Below, piece by piece: positions 52,614-61,381 of a stretch of DNA of 64,000 nt (position 1 is the stretch's first letter; each line of letters opens with the position of its first letter). The DNA comes from NCEH01 sp043195125. GTDB taxonomy: Bacteria > Pseudomonadota > Alphaproteobacteria > Rhizobiales > Xanthobacteraceae. The notes under the pieces are model-generated. The model saw nothing but the letters and a program-made list of their open reading frames with translations. It had not been told where the DNA came from and ran no database searches. The stretch lies in NCBI RefSeq assembly GCF_043195125.1, contig NZ_JBAFWR010000001.1; one strand, 5' to 3'. A program made the translations under genes and the position numbers.

Positions 52614-53303
52614 ATGATCGACCGCATCGTGAAGCCCGCCGCCTTCGCCCTTGCCGTGGGCGGGATTGCGCCCGCCGTTGAAGCACGGGACGCCCCGCCG
52701 GCCGCTTTCGTCGACGTGGCGTCGGTTCTGACCAGCGCGCGTTTCGACGTGCGCTATCACGGCACCGACAATTTCGTCGGCGCGCGCGTCGACGGCTATG
52801 AGGCCGCGCGCTGCTATCTCACCCGGCCCGCCGCTCAGGCCCTTGCCGGGGTGGAAGCGGATCTGCGCACGGCGGGCCTCGACCTGCTGATTTTCGATTG
52901 CTACCGGCCGACGCGGGCGGTGGCGCATTTCGCGCGCTGGGCGGCGGACCTCGCGGACCAGCACACCAAGGCGCGCTTTTATCCCGACATGGACAAGAAG
53001 GACCTGTTCGCCGAGGGCTATATCGCGGCCCGCTCCGGCCATTCGCGTGGCTCGACGCTCGATCTCACGCTGATCGACGCCACAAGCGGCCGGGAGCTGG
53101 ACATGGGCACGCCGTTCGATCTGTTCAGCCCGCGCTCGTGGCCGGGCGACACCTCGGTGACGCCGCAGCAGCGGGCGAACCGGAGGACGCTGGCGGACGC
53201 CATGGTGCGCCACGGCTTCGTGCCGTTCGAGAAGGAGTGGTGGCACTTCACGCTCGCGAACGAGCCGTTTCCCGACACCTATTTCGATTTTCCCATCCGC
53301 TGA
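52614..53303 (+). CDS. D-Ala-D-Ala dipeptidase, VanX/DdpX family
   Basis: A 229-residue zinc peptidase. The zinc-site motifs are SGHSRGSTLDL (S-x-H-x3-G-x3-D) and KEWWH. ATG 52614 begins a signal peptide ending near VEARD; the open frame extends 183 bp further upstream without a good start. DdpX-type enzymes cleave D-Ala-D-Ala in the periplasm during wall turnover or starvation. There is no vanH or vanA nearby, so vancomycin resistance is not suggested. Confidence 0.88.
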   Translation: MIDRIVKPAAFALAVGGIAPAVEARDAPPAAFVDVASVLTSARFDVRYHGTDNFVGARVDGYEAARCYLTRPAAQALAGVEADLRTAGLDLLIFDCYRPTRAVAHFARWAADLADQHTKARFYPDMDKKDLFAEGYIAARSGHSRGSTLDLTLIDATSGRELDMGTPFDLFSPRSWPGDTSVTPQQRANRRTLADAMVRHGFVPFEKEWWHFTLANEPFPDTYFDFPIR

Positions 53304-53326
53304 AGGTGCGCGGGCGGCGCTGGCGC

Positions 53327-53749
53327 TCAATGGGCGGTGGCTTCCTCGATCTTGAGCCGTCGGCCCCAGGCATCGAAGAAATGGCCTTCGTTGAGGACCA
53401 GCCGGTCCGCCTTCACCCGCGCCTCCACGGCGCGCAGGCGGGCCCTCGCTTCCCCGTTGAGCAGCGGACCGCCGGAATCGAGCACTGGGAAGAAGGCCGC
53501 GCCGTCCCATTGCTTGCCGGAGCCCGCGAACAGCGCGACGATCTGCGGCCAGCGGATCTCGTCGCCGATGATGTTGAAGAAGGTGGAGGCCAGCGGCGCC
53601 ACTTCCAGCCCGCCGATCTTCACCAGCACCACGAGCGCGGTGAAGGCCCCTTCCTTGGCGAAGGTTTCCTGCAGCCAGAGGTCGAATTCGGTCGCATCGT
53701 CGCGGCCGGCACGCTTGCCGCCGCCCGCCTTGCGGCTAGAAGTCGACAC
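53327..53749 (-). CDS. Hypothetical protein of the selenocysteine/formate dehydrogenase operon
   Basis: A 140-residue protein, taken from GTG 53749, which overlaps the previous gene by 14 bp; the open frame runs further upstream inside that gene. After a basic Gly-rich start it has an ordered region with ATEFDLWLQETFAKEGAF and EIRWPQIVALFAGSGK. No family is recognised. It is the last gene of the operon ending with selB-selC and may help formate dehydrogenase assembly, by position only. Confidence 0.62.
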   Translation of the reverse strand: MSTSSRKAGGGKRAGRDDATEFDLWLQETFAKEGAFTALVVLVKIGGLEVAPLASTFFNIIGDEIRWPQIVALFAGSGKQWDGAAFFPVLDSGGPLLNGEARARLRAVEARVKADRLVLNEGHFFDAWGRRLKIEEATAH

Positions 53750-54224
53750 GGGGCGTCTCCGGTATGTAGTGCTCGAAGAGATACCAGAACGGGCTTTCGC
53801 GCGTCTGGCTGTACCAGTCCTCGAACGCGGCCAGCGCAGTGGCAGGATCGGGCGCTGCGTCCCCAGGCCCCCTGGCGTCGCTTGGTCCGCTCCCCTCTTC
53901 GACGGGATGCGCGGCGGCAAACAGGGCGAGGGCGACCGGGGCGAATCGGCTGAGGACCGCGTCGCGGGCATCGCTCGTGTCGTCCCAGCCGAGGCGCACG
54001 CGCAGATGCGCCTGAACGGCGGCCACCGCCAGTTCCGGCGTCTCCGCCCCTTCGGCCAGGGTGGCCAGGGTCGCCATCAGGTTGCTGCGGCGATAGGCGT
54101 GGGCGCGGGCGTTGGCGAGCACCGCCGCGCGCGCCTCGGTTTCGCGCCGGAAGTCGACCTCGGCCTGTTCCGCAGCCGCGGCTGCCGTCTCAAGGCTGGC
54201 GAGATAGGCGGAAAGCACGGTCAT
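53736..54224 (-). CDS. Hypothetical protein overlapping the selB stop
   Basis: A 162-residue protein starting at ATG 54224, in an ATGA overlap with the stop codon of selB. The N-terminal half is Ala/Glu-rich and probably helical (about 1-60, possible coiled coil). The end has an aromatic motif, DWYSQTRESPFWYLFEHY. The overlap implies translational coupling to selB. No family is recognised; a role in selenoprotein or formate dehydrogenase biogenesis is a guess from context. Confidence 0.68.
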   Translation of the reverse strand: MTVLSAYLASLETAAAAAEQAEVDFRRETEARAAVLANARAHAYRRSNLMATLATLAEGAETPELAVAAVQAHLRVRLGWDDTSDARDAVLSRFAPVALALFAAAHPVEEGSGPSDARGPGDAAPDPATALAAFEDWYSQTRESPFWYLFEHYIPETPRVDF

Positions 54225-56386
54225 CGGCGTCCTCGCGCCGCCTTGGCGGCTTCTGTCCCTTTGCGCGCGGGCGTGCCCGTGCGAGCGGGCGGGTTTGGCG
54301 TTTGCGGATTGGGCGTCGGTGGATTTGGCGGAAGAGAGTGGGAGTCGAACCCACCAAGGACCGGCTCGCGGCCCCTCCCGGATTTGAAGTCCGGACGCCC
54401 CACCAGGGACGCTTCTCTTCCGTAGGTCTGCGGCGTTCCCGCCGGTTCCTGTGCCGGCGCATCATCGCCCGGCGCGCGGAACAGGTCCAGCCGATGCGGA
54501 TTGATGCGTCGCAGATCGCCCCGGCGCAAGGTCACGCCATGGCGATCGAAGAATTCGAGGATCTGAATCGCCACCTTGCGCCCGTTATCCACCTCGTCGC
54601 GGAATTGCGCGGCGGTGAAGCTGCCGTGCGCGGCGCCAAGCCGGATGAGGATTTCCACCATTTCGGCGACCGTGCTGCGCAGGAAGAAATGATCGTGCGC
54701 GATCTCGTCCACGCGTCCCATCCGCCCGAGCAGCTTGAACATGCGCCGCACGTCCGCTTCGGGCTGGGCGCGCAGGTTCGCGATATCACGCACGCGCGGT
54801 GGGCGAAATCGCTCCGCGCCCTGGAGCAACGGCAGCGCCTGCGCCCACAAGGCTTCGTCGCGCGCCGTCAGCCGCACCTCGAAATGCGCGCGCCGCACCC
54901 AGGCGCCATCGAGCGCGATCTCGCCCTTGCGCGCCATCGCCTGCAAGGCGGCGAGGAAGGCGGGGGCCGGAAGGCGAGGGGACAATTGCAGGCGCAGGCG
55001 TTCGCGCCCCATGCCCGCGAGATCGGGATTTTCCGCGTGATAGGCTTCGAGCCGTTCGATCAGGGCGTCGTGCAAGGCCTGCCAACGTCCGGCGGACAGC
55101 GCGAGCACGCTCTCGCCCATGGGCAGGCGCACCAGGTTGAGTGCCTCGGCAATCGTATCGGCCTCGGACTGCGCGAGGGCGCGGTCGCGCACGAAGGCGG
55201 GCAGGTCGAGATAAAAGGGCGCGGTCTCGCACAAAGCGAGCACCGCATCGCGCGGGTCGCGCAGGGCATGGGCGGCGAGCTGGGCGATGCGCTCGGGGCT
55301 GCGGCGCTTGCGGCTCGGCGCGCGCAGGTCGAGAAACCGCCCGCCGCCGATGGTGCGCTGGGCCGAGGTGTCGCGCACCACATAGCGATCGCCGGCGGCC
55401 GCCGCGATGGGATGCTCCAGAACCAGTTGGACCAGACCGCTGGCGCCCGGCGCGAGGGTGTCGCCGAGCAGCACCACGCGGGCGCCGACTTCCCGCGATG
55501 CGGTGTGCAGGCGCACGGGAAACCATTGGCCCACCGGCTTCGCCTCGCTGGCCAGCACGGTCAGCGTGGCATCGATATGGTCGCTGGGCGCGTGGAGGCT
55601 CGGGTCCAGCACCACGTCGCCGCGCGCGATGGCGTCCTTGGTGATGCCGTCGCCGACGAGATTGAGGCCGCAGCGGTCGCCGGCGCGCCCTTCCTCCGCC
55701 GGCCGGTCCTGGGCGCGGATCGAGCGCACGCGCGCGGCAAGGCCGGAGGGGCTGACGACCACGCGGTCGCCCACCCGTACCACGCCGGATAGCACGGTTC
55801 CGGTGACGACCGTTCCCGCGCCAGACAGCGTGAAGGAACGATCCACCGCAAGGCGGAACCGGCCGGAGGCGGCGCGCTGCGCCAGATGCTCGGACGCGTC
55901 TACCAGACGCTGGCGGACCTGCGCCACGCCTTCGCCCGTGAGGGTTGAGACCGGCACGATCTCCGCGCCTTCAAGCGCCGTTCCCGCGAGCGTGGCCGCG
56001 ATCTGCGCCGTGACCTCCGCGCGGCGCGCTTCGTCCACGAGGTCCGCCTTGGTGAGGGCGACGAGCCCGTGGGAGACGCCGAGAAGATCGACGATGGCGA
56101 GATGCTCGCGCGTCTGCGGCATCACCCCGTCGTCCGCCGCCACTACCAGGAGCACGAAATCGATGCCGCTTGCGCCGGCCAGCATGGTGTGGACGAAGCG
56201 CTCGTGGCCGGGAACGTCGATGAAGCCCAGCGTCTCGCCATTTTCCAGCGGCAGATAGGCAAAGCCGAGGTCGATGGTGATGCCGCGCGCTTTCTCTTCC
56301 TTCAGGCGGTCGGTATCGACGCCGGTGAGCGCGCGCACCAGCGATGTCTTGCCGTGGTCGATATGCCCGGCGGTGCCGATGATCAT
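54221..56386 (-). CDS. selB: Selenocysteine-specific elongation factor SelB, with C-terminal extension through selC
   Basis: A 721-residue SelB. The GTPase motifs are AGHIDHGKTS, DVPGHERF and TKAD. The C-terminal winged-helix repeats, which bind SECIS RNA, end near DRHGVTLRRGDLRRINPHRLDLF (about 610-635). A typical SelB stops there at about 610-640 residues. Here the frame continues for some 85 residues, first through the tRNA-Sec gene and then a Pro-rich tail, and stops in an ATGA overlap with the next gene. It brings Sec-tRNA to the UGA of the formate dehydrogenase mRNA. Start ATG 56386 overlaps the Sel1 gene stop. Confidence 0.9.
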   Translation of the reverse strand: MIIGTAGHIDHGKTSLVRALTGVDTDRLKEEKARGITIDLGFAYLPLENGETLGFIDVPGHERFVHTMLAGASGIDFVLLVVAADDGVMPQTREHLAIVDLLGVSHGLVALTKADLVDEARRAEVTAQIAATLAGTALEGAEIVPVSTLTGEGVAQVRQRLVDASEHLAQRAASGRFRLAVDRSFTLSGAGTVVTGTVLSGVVRVGDRVVVSPSGLAARVRSIRAQDRPAEEGRAGDRCGLNLVGDGITKDAIARGDVVLDPSLHAPSDHIDATLTVLASEAKPVGQWFPVRLHTASREVGARVVLLGDTLAPGASGLVQLVLEHPIAAAAGDRYVVRDTSAQRTIGGGRFLDLRAPSRKRRSPERIAQLAAHALRDPRDAVLALCETAPFYLDLPAFVRDRALAQSEADTIAEALNLVRLPMGESVLALSAGRWQALHDALIERLEAYHAENPDLAGMGRERLRLQLSPRLPAPAFLAALQAMARKGEIALDGAWVRRAHFEVRLTARDEALWAQALPLLQGAERFRPPRVRDIANLRAQPEADVRRMFKLLGRMGRVDEIAHDHFFLRSTVAEMVEILIRLGAAHGSFTAAQFRDEVDNGRKVAIQILEFFDRHGVTLRRGDLRRINPHRLDLFRAPGDDAPAQEPAGTPQTYGREASLVGRPDFKSGRGREPVLGGFDSHSLPPNPPTPNPQTPNPPARTGTPARKGTEAAKAARGRR
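54326..54421 (-). tRNA. selC: Selenocysteine tRNA (anticodon TCA) inside the selB frame
   Basis: The strand reads GGAAGAG at the 5' end and CTCTTCC-G-CCA at the 3' end, giving a 7-bp visible acceptor helix plus the extended Sec arms. The anticodon is TCA (54385-54387). A long variable arm follows, and the T-loop region is GGGTTCGACTCCC. CCA is encoded. Length is 96 nt, right for bacterial tRNA-Sec. It reads UGA as selenocysteine together with SelA and SelB encoded beside it. Confidence 0.95.
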
Positions 56387-57210
56387 GGCAGCGGCTCCGG
56401 TGCGGGAAGGGGCAAAGCGGCGCGCCGTTCGGCTTCCGCTTCCTGTTCCGGCGAGAGCGTGGCGCGCACCGCCTCCATGAACGGCGCCGCAAGGCCGCTG
56501 CCGCCATGATAGCCCCGCAGGAGCCATTCATAGGCCGCAAGCGGATCGCGCGGCGCGCCGGAGCCGATATGATGGGCGGCGCCCAGCATGGCCTGGCCGT
56601 CGGCATCGCCGCGCTCGGCGCCGCGCCGCCACCAGCGCACGGCCTCGGCCGGGTCGCGCTCGACCCCCAGGGCATTGTGATAGAGCATGCCGAGGCGGGT
56701 CATTGAGGACGCTATTCCCTGGTCCGCCGCCAGCTCCGCGAAGCGGCGGGCTGCCGCGGCGTCGAAGGGGACGACCTCGCCTTCCAGCAGCATCCAGCTC
56801 AGCATGTCCTGCGCGGGCGCGTCGCCCTGGTCGGCGGCGGCGCGATAGAGCTCGGCTGCCCGCAGATAGTCCTGCGGCGCGCCTTCGCCCTTGAAATACA
56901 GGGCCGCGAGATTGCGCTGGCCCACGGGATCGCCATTCTCGGCGGCGAGATGCAGCCAGCGGAAGGCGAGGGCGGGATCGCGCTCCACGCCCAGCCCCTC
57001 GGCAAAGCAGGCGCCGATATTGTTCTGCGCCCGGGCGACACCGGCACGCGCCAGACCTTCCCACAGATAGAGTGCGGTCTCGTAATCGCCCGCCTGCGCG
57101 GCCGCGAGCGCCTCGGCCATGCGCGCCTCAGGATCGGCGGGCGCGGCCAGCGGCTCGCTGGGCGATGCGGGGGTGGCCTTGCGTCCGCGCAGCAGGTCAA
57201 GCCACCCCAT
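56383..57210 (-). CDS. Sel1-repeat protein between selA and selB
   Basis: A 275-residue protein with several Sel1-like (TPR-related) repeats from about 55 to 250, each with the A-x2-G-x-x-x-x-L/Y-x3-G pattern, such as NNIGACFAEGLGVERDPALAFRWL. ATG 57210 overlaps the selA stop by 14 bp. No signal peptide. Sel1 repeats mediate protein-protein contacts. The tight coupling with selA and selB is unusual and suggests a scaffold role in selenocysteine insertion, by position only. Confidence 0.82.
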   Translation of the reverse strand: MGWLDLLRGRKATPASPSEPLAAPADPEARMAEALAAAQAGDYETALYLWEGLARAGVARAQNNIGACFAEGLGVERDPALAFRWLHLAAENGDPVGQRNLAALYFKGEGAPQDYLRAAELYRAAADQGDAPAQDMLSWMLLEGEVVPFDAAAARRFAELAADQGIASSMTRLGMLYHNALGVERDPAEAVRWWRRGAERGDADGQAMLGAAHHIGSGAPRDPLAAYEWLLRGYHGGSGLAAPFMEAVRATLSPEQEAEAERRAALPLPAPEPLP

Positions 57211-58633
57211 GGGCCCGCTCGCTTTCTGATGCCGTGAGCCGGGCGATCGCGGCGCTGAAGCCGGCCTCGTCCAGCAGGCACCGCAGATCCAGCAGCAGCG
57301 CCCCATCTTCGATGCGGCCGATGACCGGAACCGGCAAGGCGCGCAGAGCGCGCGCCAGCGCGTCCAGTGCACGCCCGCTGCCATCGGTGGGTGCGAGCGC
57401 GAGCGCGACGCTCGGCAAGGTTTCCAGCGGCAGGGCGCCGGAGCCGATCTGGCTCTTGCAGGGCACGATGGACACCGCGAACCTGGTGCCGAGCCGCTCG
57501 GCGAACAGAGGCTTCAGCCGCTCCGCCAGCTCTTGCATCTCGGCGAGCGGCCGGGCGAGCAGGCGCAGCGTCGGCAGGCGGGACGCGAGCCGGTCCGGAT
57601 CGCGATAGAGCCGCAAGGTGGCTTCCAGCGCCGCGAGGCGGATCTTGTCCACCCGCAGGGCCCGCTTCATGGGGTTCTTGTTGATGGCGGCGATCAGGTC
57701 GCGCCTGCCGACGATGAAGCCGGTCTGCGGGCCGCCCAGCAACTTGTCGCCGGAGAAGGTGACGATATCAGCCCCATCATCGATGCTTTCCCGCACCGTC
57801 GGCTCGTGCACCAGGCCGTAGCGCGCGAGATCCGCCAGCGTCCCCGAGCCAAGGTCGTGGAACAGGGGCACTTCGCGTTCATGCGCGATATCGGCCAGAT
57901 CGCGCGGCGAAACCTCGGTGGTGAAGCCCTCGATGCGGTAGTTGGAGGTGTGCACCTTCACGACCAGCCCGGTCTGCGGGCCGATGGCCCCGACATAATC
58001 CTTTGGATGGGTGCGATTGGTGGTGCCGACCTCCACCAAAGTGGTGCCGGCGCGGGCCATGATGTCTGGCATGCGGAAGGCGCCGCCGATCTCGATCAGC
58101 TCGCCGCGCGAGACGATGGACTCCTTGCCGAGCGCGAGCGTGTTCAGCACCAGCAGAACGGCGGCGGCATTGTTGTTCACCACCGTCGCATCCTCCGCGC
58201 CGGTGAGGTCGCACAAAAGCGCGCGCACATGGTCGTCGCGGTCGCCGCGCTTGCCGCTCTCCACGTCGAATTCCAGCGCCACCGCGCTGCGCATGGCGGC
58301 GGTGGCGGCTGCGATCGCTTCCTCGCTGAGGATCGCGCGGCCGAGATTGGTGTGCAGCACGGTGCCGGTGAGATTGAAGACCGGACGCAGGCTTGGCTGC
58401 GCCTCCGTCTCCAGCACGCGCAGCGCGGCGCCCGCGATCTCGTCGGCGCCGGCGGGCGGGGCACCGGCGCGAGTCGCGGCGCGGGCGGCATCGAGCGCCG
58501 CGCGCACGGCTTTCGTTGCAGCCGCGCGGCCGTGGCGGCTCAGCGCGGCCTGGGCCGTTTCCAGCTTGAGCACCTGATCGACGGAGGGAAGCGCACGCAG
58601 GGCTTCGCGCGCGGCGAGGGCGGGATCGCGCAT
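57197..58633 (-). CDS. selA: L-seryl-tRNA(Sec) selenium transferase SelA
   Basis: A 478-residue PLP enzyme. The cofactor lysine is in FSGDKLLGGPQTGF, and NLTGTVLHTNLGRA and NNNAAAVLLVLNTLA are typical of SelA. It converts Ser-tRNA(Sec) to Sec-tRNA(Sec) with selenophosphate. It is followed by the Sel1 and selB genes, in an operon with formate dehydrogenase. selD, for selenophosphate, is not in the window. Confidence 0.95.
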   Translation of the reverse strand: MRDPALAAREALRALPSVDQVLKLETAQAALSRHGRAAATKAVRAALDAARAATRAGAPPAGADEIAGAALRVLETEAQPSLRPVFNLTGTVLHTNLGRAILSEEAIAAATAAMRSAVALEFDVESGKRGDRDDHVRALLCDLTGAEDATVVNNNAAAVLLVLNTLALGKESIVSRGELIEIGGAFRMPDIMARAGTTLVEVGTTNRTHPKDYVGAIGPQTGLVVKVHTSNYRIEGFTTEVSPRDLADIAHEREVPLFHDLGSGTLADLARYGLVHEPTVRESIDDGADIVTFSGDKLLGGPQTGFIVGRRDLIAAINKNPMKRALRVDKIRLAALEATLRLYRDPDRLASRLPTLRLLARPLAEMQELAERLKPLFAERLGTRFAVSIVPCKSQIGSGALPLETLPSVALALAPTDGSGRALDALARALRALPVPVIGRIEDGALLLDLRCLLDEAGFSAAIARLTASESERAHGVA

Positions 58634-58643
58634 GGCGGCCGCC

Positions 58644-59573
58644 TCAATAGCCGAGCAGGAACGGATTGAACGTGCCGCGCCGATAGGGGCCGTCCCGCAT
58701 CAGCAGATCGAGCCCGAGCCAGGCGACATCGTCGGCGACCGGCTCCGCCGCCGCATCCTTGCTCTGATAGAAAAGCTTCGTGTAGCTGTGGCAGGAATCG
58801 CAGGTCTCCGCCTTGGCGGCGCCCGAGGCGCCTTCGACCTCCTGCAATCCAATCCCCTTGGTCGAGCCGCACAGCACGCACCGCACGCGTACCTGGTTCC
58901 ACAAGGTGCCGCACAGCGAGCAGGCGCAATAGCGCGCGCCCGGCGCGCTCGGCCATTCGACGATCAGGCTGGAGACTGGCGGCCCGCCGCAGCAGGGGCA
59001 CACGCCGTCTCCGAGCGTGACCAGCGCCTTTGCATCGAGGCGGGCGGCGAGGCGGGCGAAATGCACCTGGAGCGCGGCGGCCACATAGATGTGCTCCGCC
59101 ATCGTCTCGGCCGGAATGGAATCCGCCAGCACGTTCAGGATCATGGCTTCCCGGGCCAGCGGCGGGGCGCGCATGACCGCATCAAGCGCCGCGGCGGCCG
59201 CATCGGGCTTTTCGACCCCCTGCATGGCGTGGAGAAGCCGGTCGAACGTGGTGCCGAACGCGTCGTCATAGGCGAATTGCGTCCGATCCAGCGGCGGCAT
59301 CGCGAATTCCGCCGCGCGCTTGCGCGCCGCCCCGTCGGGAAGGATCGGTGCGGGTAGGCCATCCTGGATGTCGTGCTGCGCCTGCACCAGCTCGGCGAGG
59401 AACAGCAGGTACGGCCGAAGCTCGCTGTGCGGCGCCAAGTCCCGGAAGCGCTGGGCGCGCTTGGCGAACAAAGCGGGCGGATCGGGAAGTATGGCCAGGG
59501 GAGGCTGGGCAATGCCGCCAATGAGGCTCGGATCGGGTTCAATGGCGCCCGGATCGCCGGAAAATTCTGACAT
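58644..59573 (-). CDS. fdhE: Formate dehydrogenase accessory protein FdhE
   Basis: A 309-residue cytoplasmic protein, ATG 59573; ATG 59594 would add seven residues. The C-terminal half has four CxxC groups (CPCCGG, CSLCG, CVLCG, CDSC) that form the rubredoxin-like metal sites of FdhE. FdhE is needed for assembly of the respiratory formate dehydrogenases. It lies 10 bp before selA and downstream of the structural genes. Confidence 0.92.
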   Translation of the reverse strand: MSEFSGDPGAIEPDPSLIGGIAQPPLAILPDPPALFAKRAQRFRDLAPHSELRPYLLFLAELVQAQHDIQDGLPAPILPDGAARKRAAEFAMPPLDRTQFAYDDAFGTTFDRLLHAMQGVEKPDAAAAALDAVMRAPPLAREAMILNVLADSIPAETMAEHIYVAAALQVHFARLAARLDAKALVTLGDGVCPCCGGPPVSSLIVEWPSAPGARYCACSLCGTLWNQVRVRCVLCGSTKGIGLQEVEGASGAAKAETCDSCHSYTKLFYQSKDAAAEPVADDVAWLGLDLLMRDGPYRRGTFNPFLLGY

Positions 59574-59627
59574 GCCAATCCTCACGAACCCCACGGGCCA
59601 CGTGGTTCAAACTCGGGGACAGAAGCA

Positions 59628-59663
59628 CGGGGGCGGAGACGCCTTATCGGCACTCCGCCCCCG
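59628..59663. terminator. GC-rich hairpin between fdoI and fdhE
   Basis: An 11-bp stem, CGGGGGCGGAG (59628-59638) and CTCCGCCCCCG (59653-59663), encloses a 14-nt loop. It may attenuate transcription or stabilise the structural-gene mRNA relative to the accessory genes. No T-run follows on the minus strand. Confidence 0.5.
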
Positions 59664-59737
59664 CGCGTTTCAGACCTATGTGACCGCGCGGCAGATTCAA
59701 GGGGCGCCGGCCGAGCGCCACCCCGCGTCCGCCGCCC

Positions 59738-60430
59738 TCATTCCGCCGGCGTGCGACCCGGCTTGCCCTTGGAAACCAGCTCGCGCAGCCATTTGCGATG
59801 GTGGCGCCAAGCCCATCCGCCGGTCACCTGGCCTTTGGTCATGGCGCCGATGGTGCCACGGACCCAGATCGCCGCATAGACGTGGATGATCCACACGCAG
59901 ATGATGGCGATCGCGGCCAGCGCGTGCACCAGGATCGCGACCCGCTTCTGGGGGATGGTGGTGAACCCATAGAAATACTGGTCCCACACCACGAAGCCGC
60001 TCGTGATCAGCACGATGATCAGCAAGGACATGCCCCAGAACACGAACTTCTGGCCGGCATTGTACTTGCCGACTTCCGGCAGGCGCTCCTCATGGCCACC
60101 CAGCACGTCGCGAATGCGCGCGAGCCAGGTGCCGTCCTCCGCTTTCCACAGGTTCGCACGCCAGAAGCGCAGGAACAGTCCGGCGAAGGAGAAGAACAGC
60201 ACCACGCCGATCCAGGGATGGATCGCGCGCGTCCACTGTCCGCCGCCGAACAGGTTCGTGAGGAAGAACAGCGAGGGGCTGAACAGCGCCATGCCGGAAA
60301 GCGCCAGCAGGATCAGGCTGATGGCCGTGATCCAGTGGTTGATGCGCGCGCCGAGCGTGTAGCGGTCTACGGTGACGGGGCGGCCCTTGTGGACCCCGTC
60401 ACCGGATTCGACGTCATAGTCATTGCTCAT
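59738..60430 (-). CDS. fdoI: Formate dehydrogenase cytochrome b556 subunit (gamma)
   Basis: A 230-residue membrane protein with four helices. Histidines in ARINHWITAISL, RAIHPWIGVVLF, ILVHALAAIA and IIHVYAAIWVRG are the expected heme b ligands. It anchors the enzyme in the inner membrane and passes electrons to quinone. The start overlaps the beta-subunit stop by ATGA. FdnI, FdoI and similar names apply; fdoI is used. Confidence 0.9.
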   Translation of the reverse strand: MSNDYDVESGDGVHKGRPVTVDRYTLGARINHWITAISLILLALSGMALFSPSLFFLTNLFGGGQWTRAIHPWIGVVLFFSFAGLFLRFWRANLWKAEDGTWLARIRDVLGGHEERLPEVGKYNAGQKFVFWGMSLLIIVLITSGFVVWDQYFYGFTTIPQKRVAILVHALAAIAIICVWIIHVYAAIWVRGTIGAMTKGQVTGGWAWRHHRKWLRELVSKGKPGRTPAE

Positions 60431-61368
60431 CGCGGGTCACTCCCGGTGAGTTTTTCGGCGTTTTCCTCATCCTCGTTGCTGACCTTGTTGGGGCCGGCGA
60501 CGAGATGGTGGAGCACGCCCGCTACGGCCGCGAGGCCGATCGCGGCGAAGCCGACGTACTTCGTCATGCCCTTCCAGATCTCGACCACCGGGCTGATGGT
60601 CGGGTTCTTGGGCAGGCCGGCGTAGATTTCCGGCTGGTCCGCATGCTGCAGCACATACATGACGTGGGTGCCGCCGACGCCCGGCGGATCGTAGAGGCCG
60701 GCATTAGCAAAGCCGCGCGACTTCAGATCCTTGATGCGCCCATCGGCCCATTTCTTCATGTCGTCCTTGGTGCCGAAGGCGATCGCCTGGGTCGGGCACG
60801 CCTTGGCGCAGGCGGGCCACTGGCCCACCGCGACACGGTCCGAGCACAAGGTGCATTTGTACGCCTTGTGGTCCACCTGCGAGATGCGGGGAATGTTGAA
60901 GGGGCAGCCCTTCACGCAATAGCCGCAGCCGATGCACTTATCGTGGTCGAAATCCACGATGCCGTTGGAATATTGCACGATCGCACCAGGTGCCGGGCAT
61001 GCCTTCAGGCAGCCGGGGTCCGCGCAATGCATGCAGCCGTCCTTGCGGATCAGCCATTCCAGGTTCTGCGTTTCCGGATTGGTCCATTCCGTGAAACGCA
61101 TCAGGGTGAAGGTGTTGGGCGTCAGGTCCGGCGGGTTGGTGTAGGTGCCGTTGAACGTCCCGATCTCCTCATGGAGATTGTTCCATTCCAGGCACGCCGC
61201 CTGGCAGGCCTTGCAGCCGATGCACTTCGACACGTCGATGAGCTTGGCCACGGCGGTCTGCGTCTGGGCGGGCGGCGCGATGGTGGACGCCGACCGACGG
61301 ATCAGATCCTGCTGCCCGTATTTCGGGGCAACGGCGGTCACCGGGGGATTTGGGGCTGGGGGAAACAT
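60427..61368 (-). CDS. fdoH: Formate dehydrogenase iron-sulfur subunit (beta)
   Basis: A 313-residue subunit. Four cysteine groups for [4Fe-4S] clusters are visible: CIGCKACQAAC, CMHCADPGCLKAC, CIGCGYCVKGC and CTLCSD with CAKAC. A C-terminal helix, GFAAIGLAAVAGVLHHL, fastens it to the membrane, as in FdnH/FdoH. It carries electrons from the alpha to the gamma subunit on the periplasmic side. Confidence 0.92.
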   Translation of the reverse strand: MFPPAPNPPVTAVAPKYGQQDLIRRSASTIAPPAQTQTAVAKLIDVSKCIGCKACQAACLEWNNLHEEIGTFNGTYTNPPDLTPNTFTLMRFTEWTNPETQNLEWLIRKDGCMHCADPGCLKACPAPGAIVQYSNGIVDFDHDKCIGCGYCVKGCPFNIPRISQVDHKAYKCTLCSDRVAVGQWPACAKACPTQAIAFGTKDDMKKWADGRIKDLKSRGFANAGLYDPPGVGGTHVMYVLQHADQPEIYAGLPKNPTISPVVEIWKGMTKYVGFAAIGLAAVAGVLHHLVAGPNKVSNEDEENAEKLTGSDPR

Positions 61369-61381
61369 TATCTCACCTCCC

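Noticed and set aside
52614..53303. Vancomycin-resistance vanX
   Set aside because: There is no vanH, vanA, vanR or vanS; housekeeping DdpX-like dipeptidases are common in Gram-negatives.
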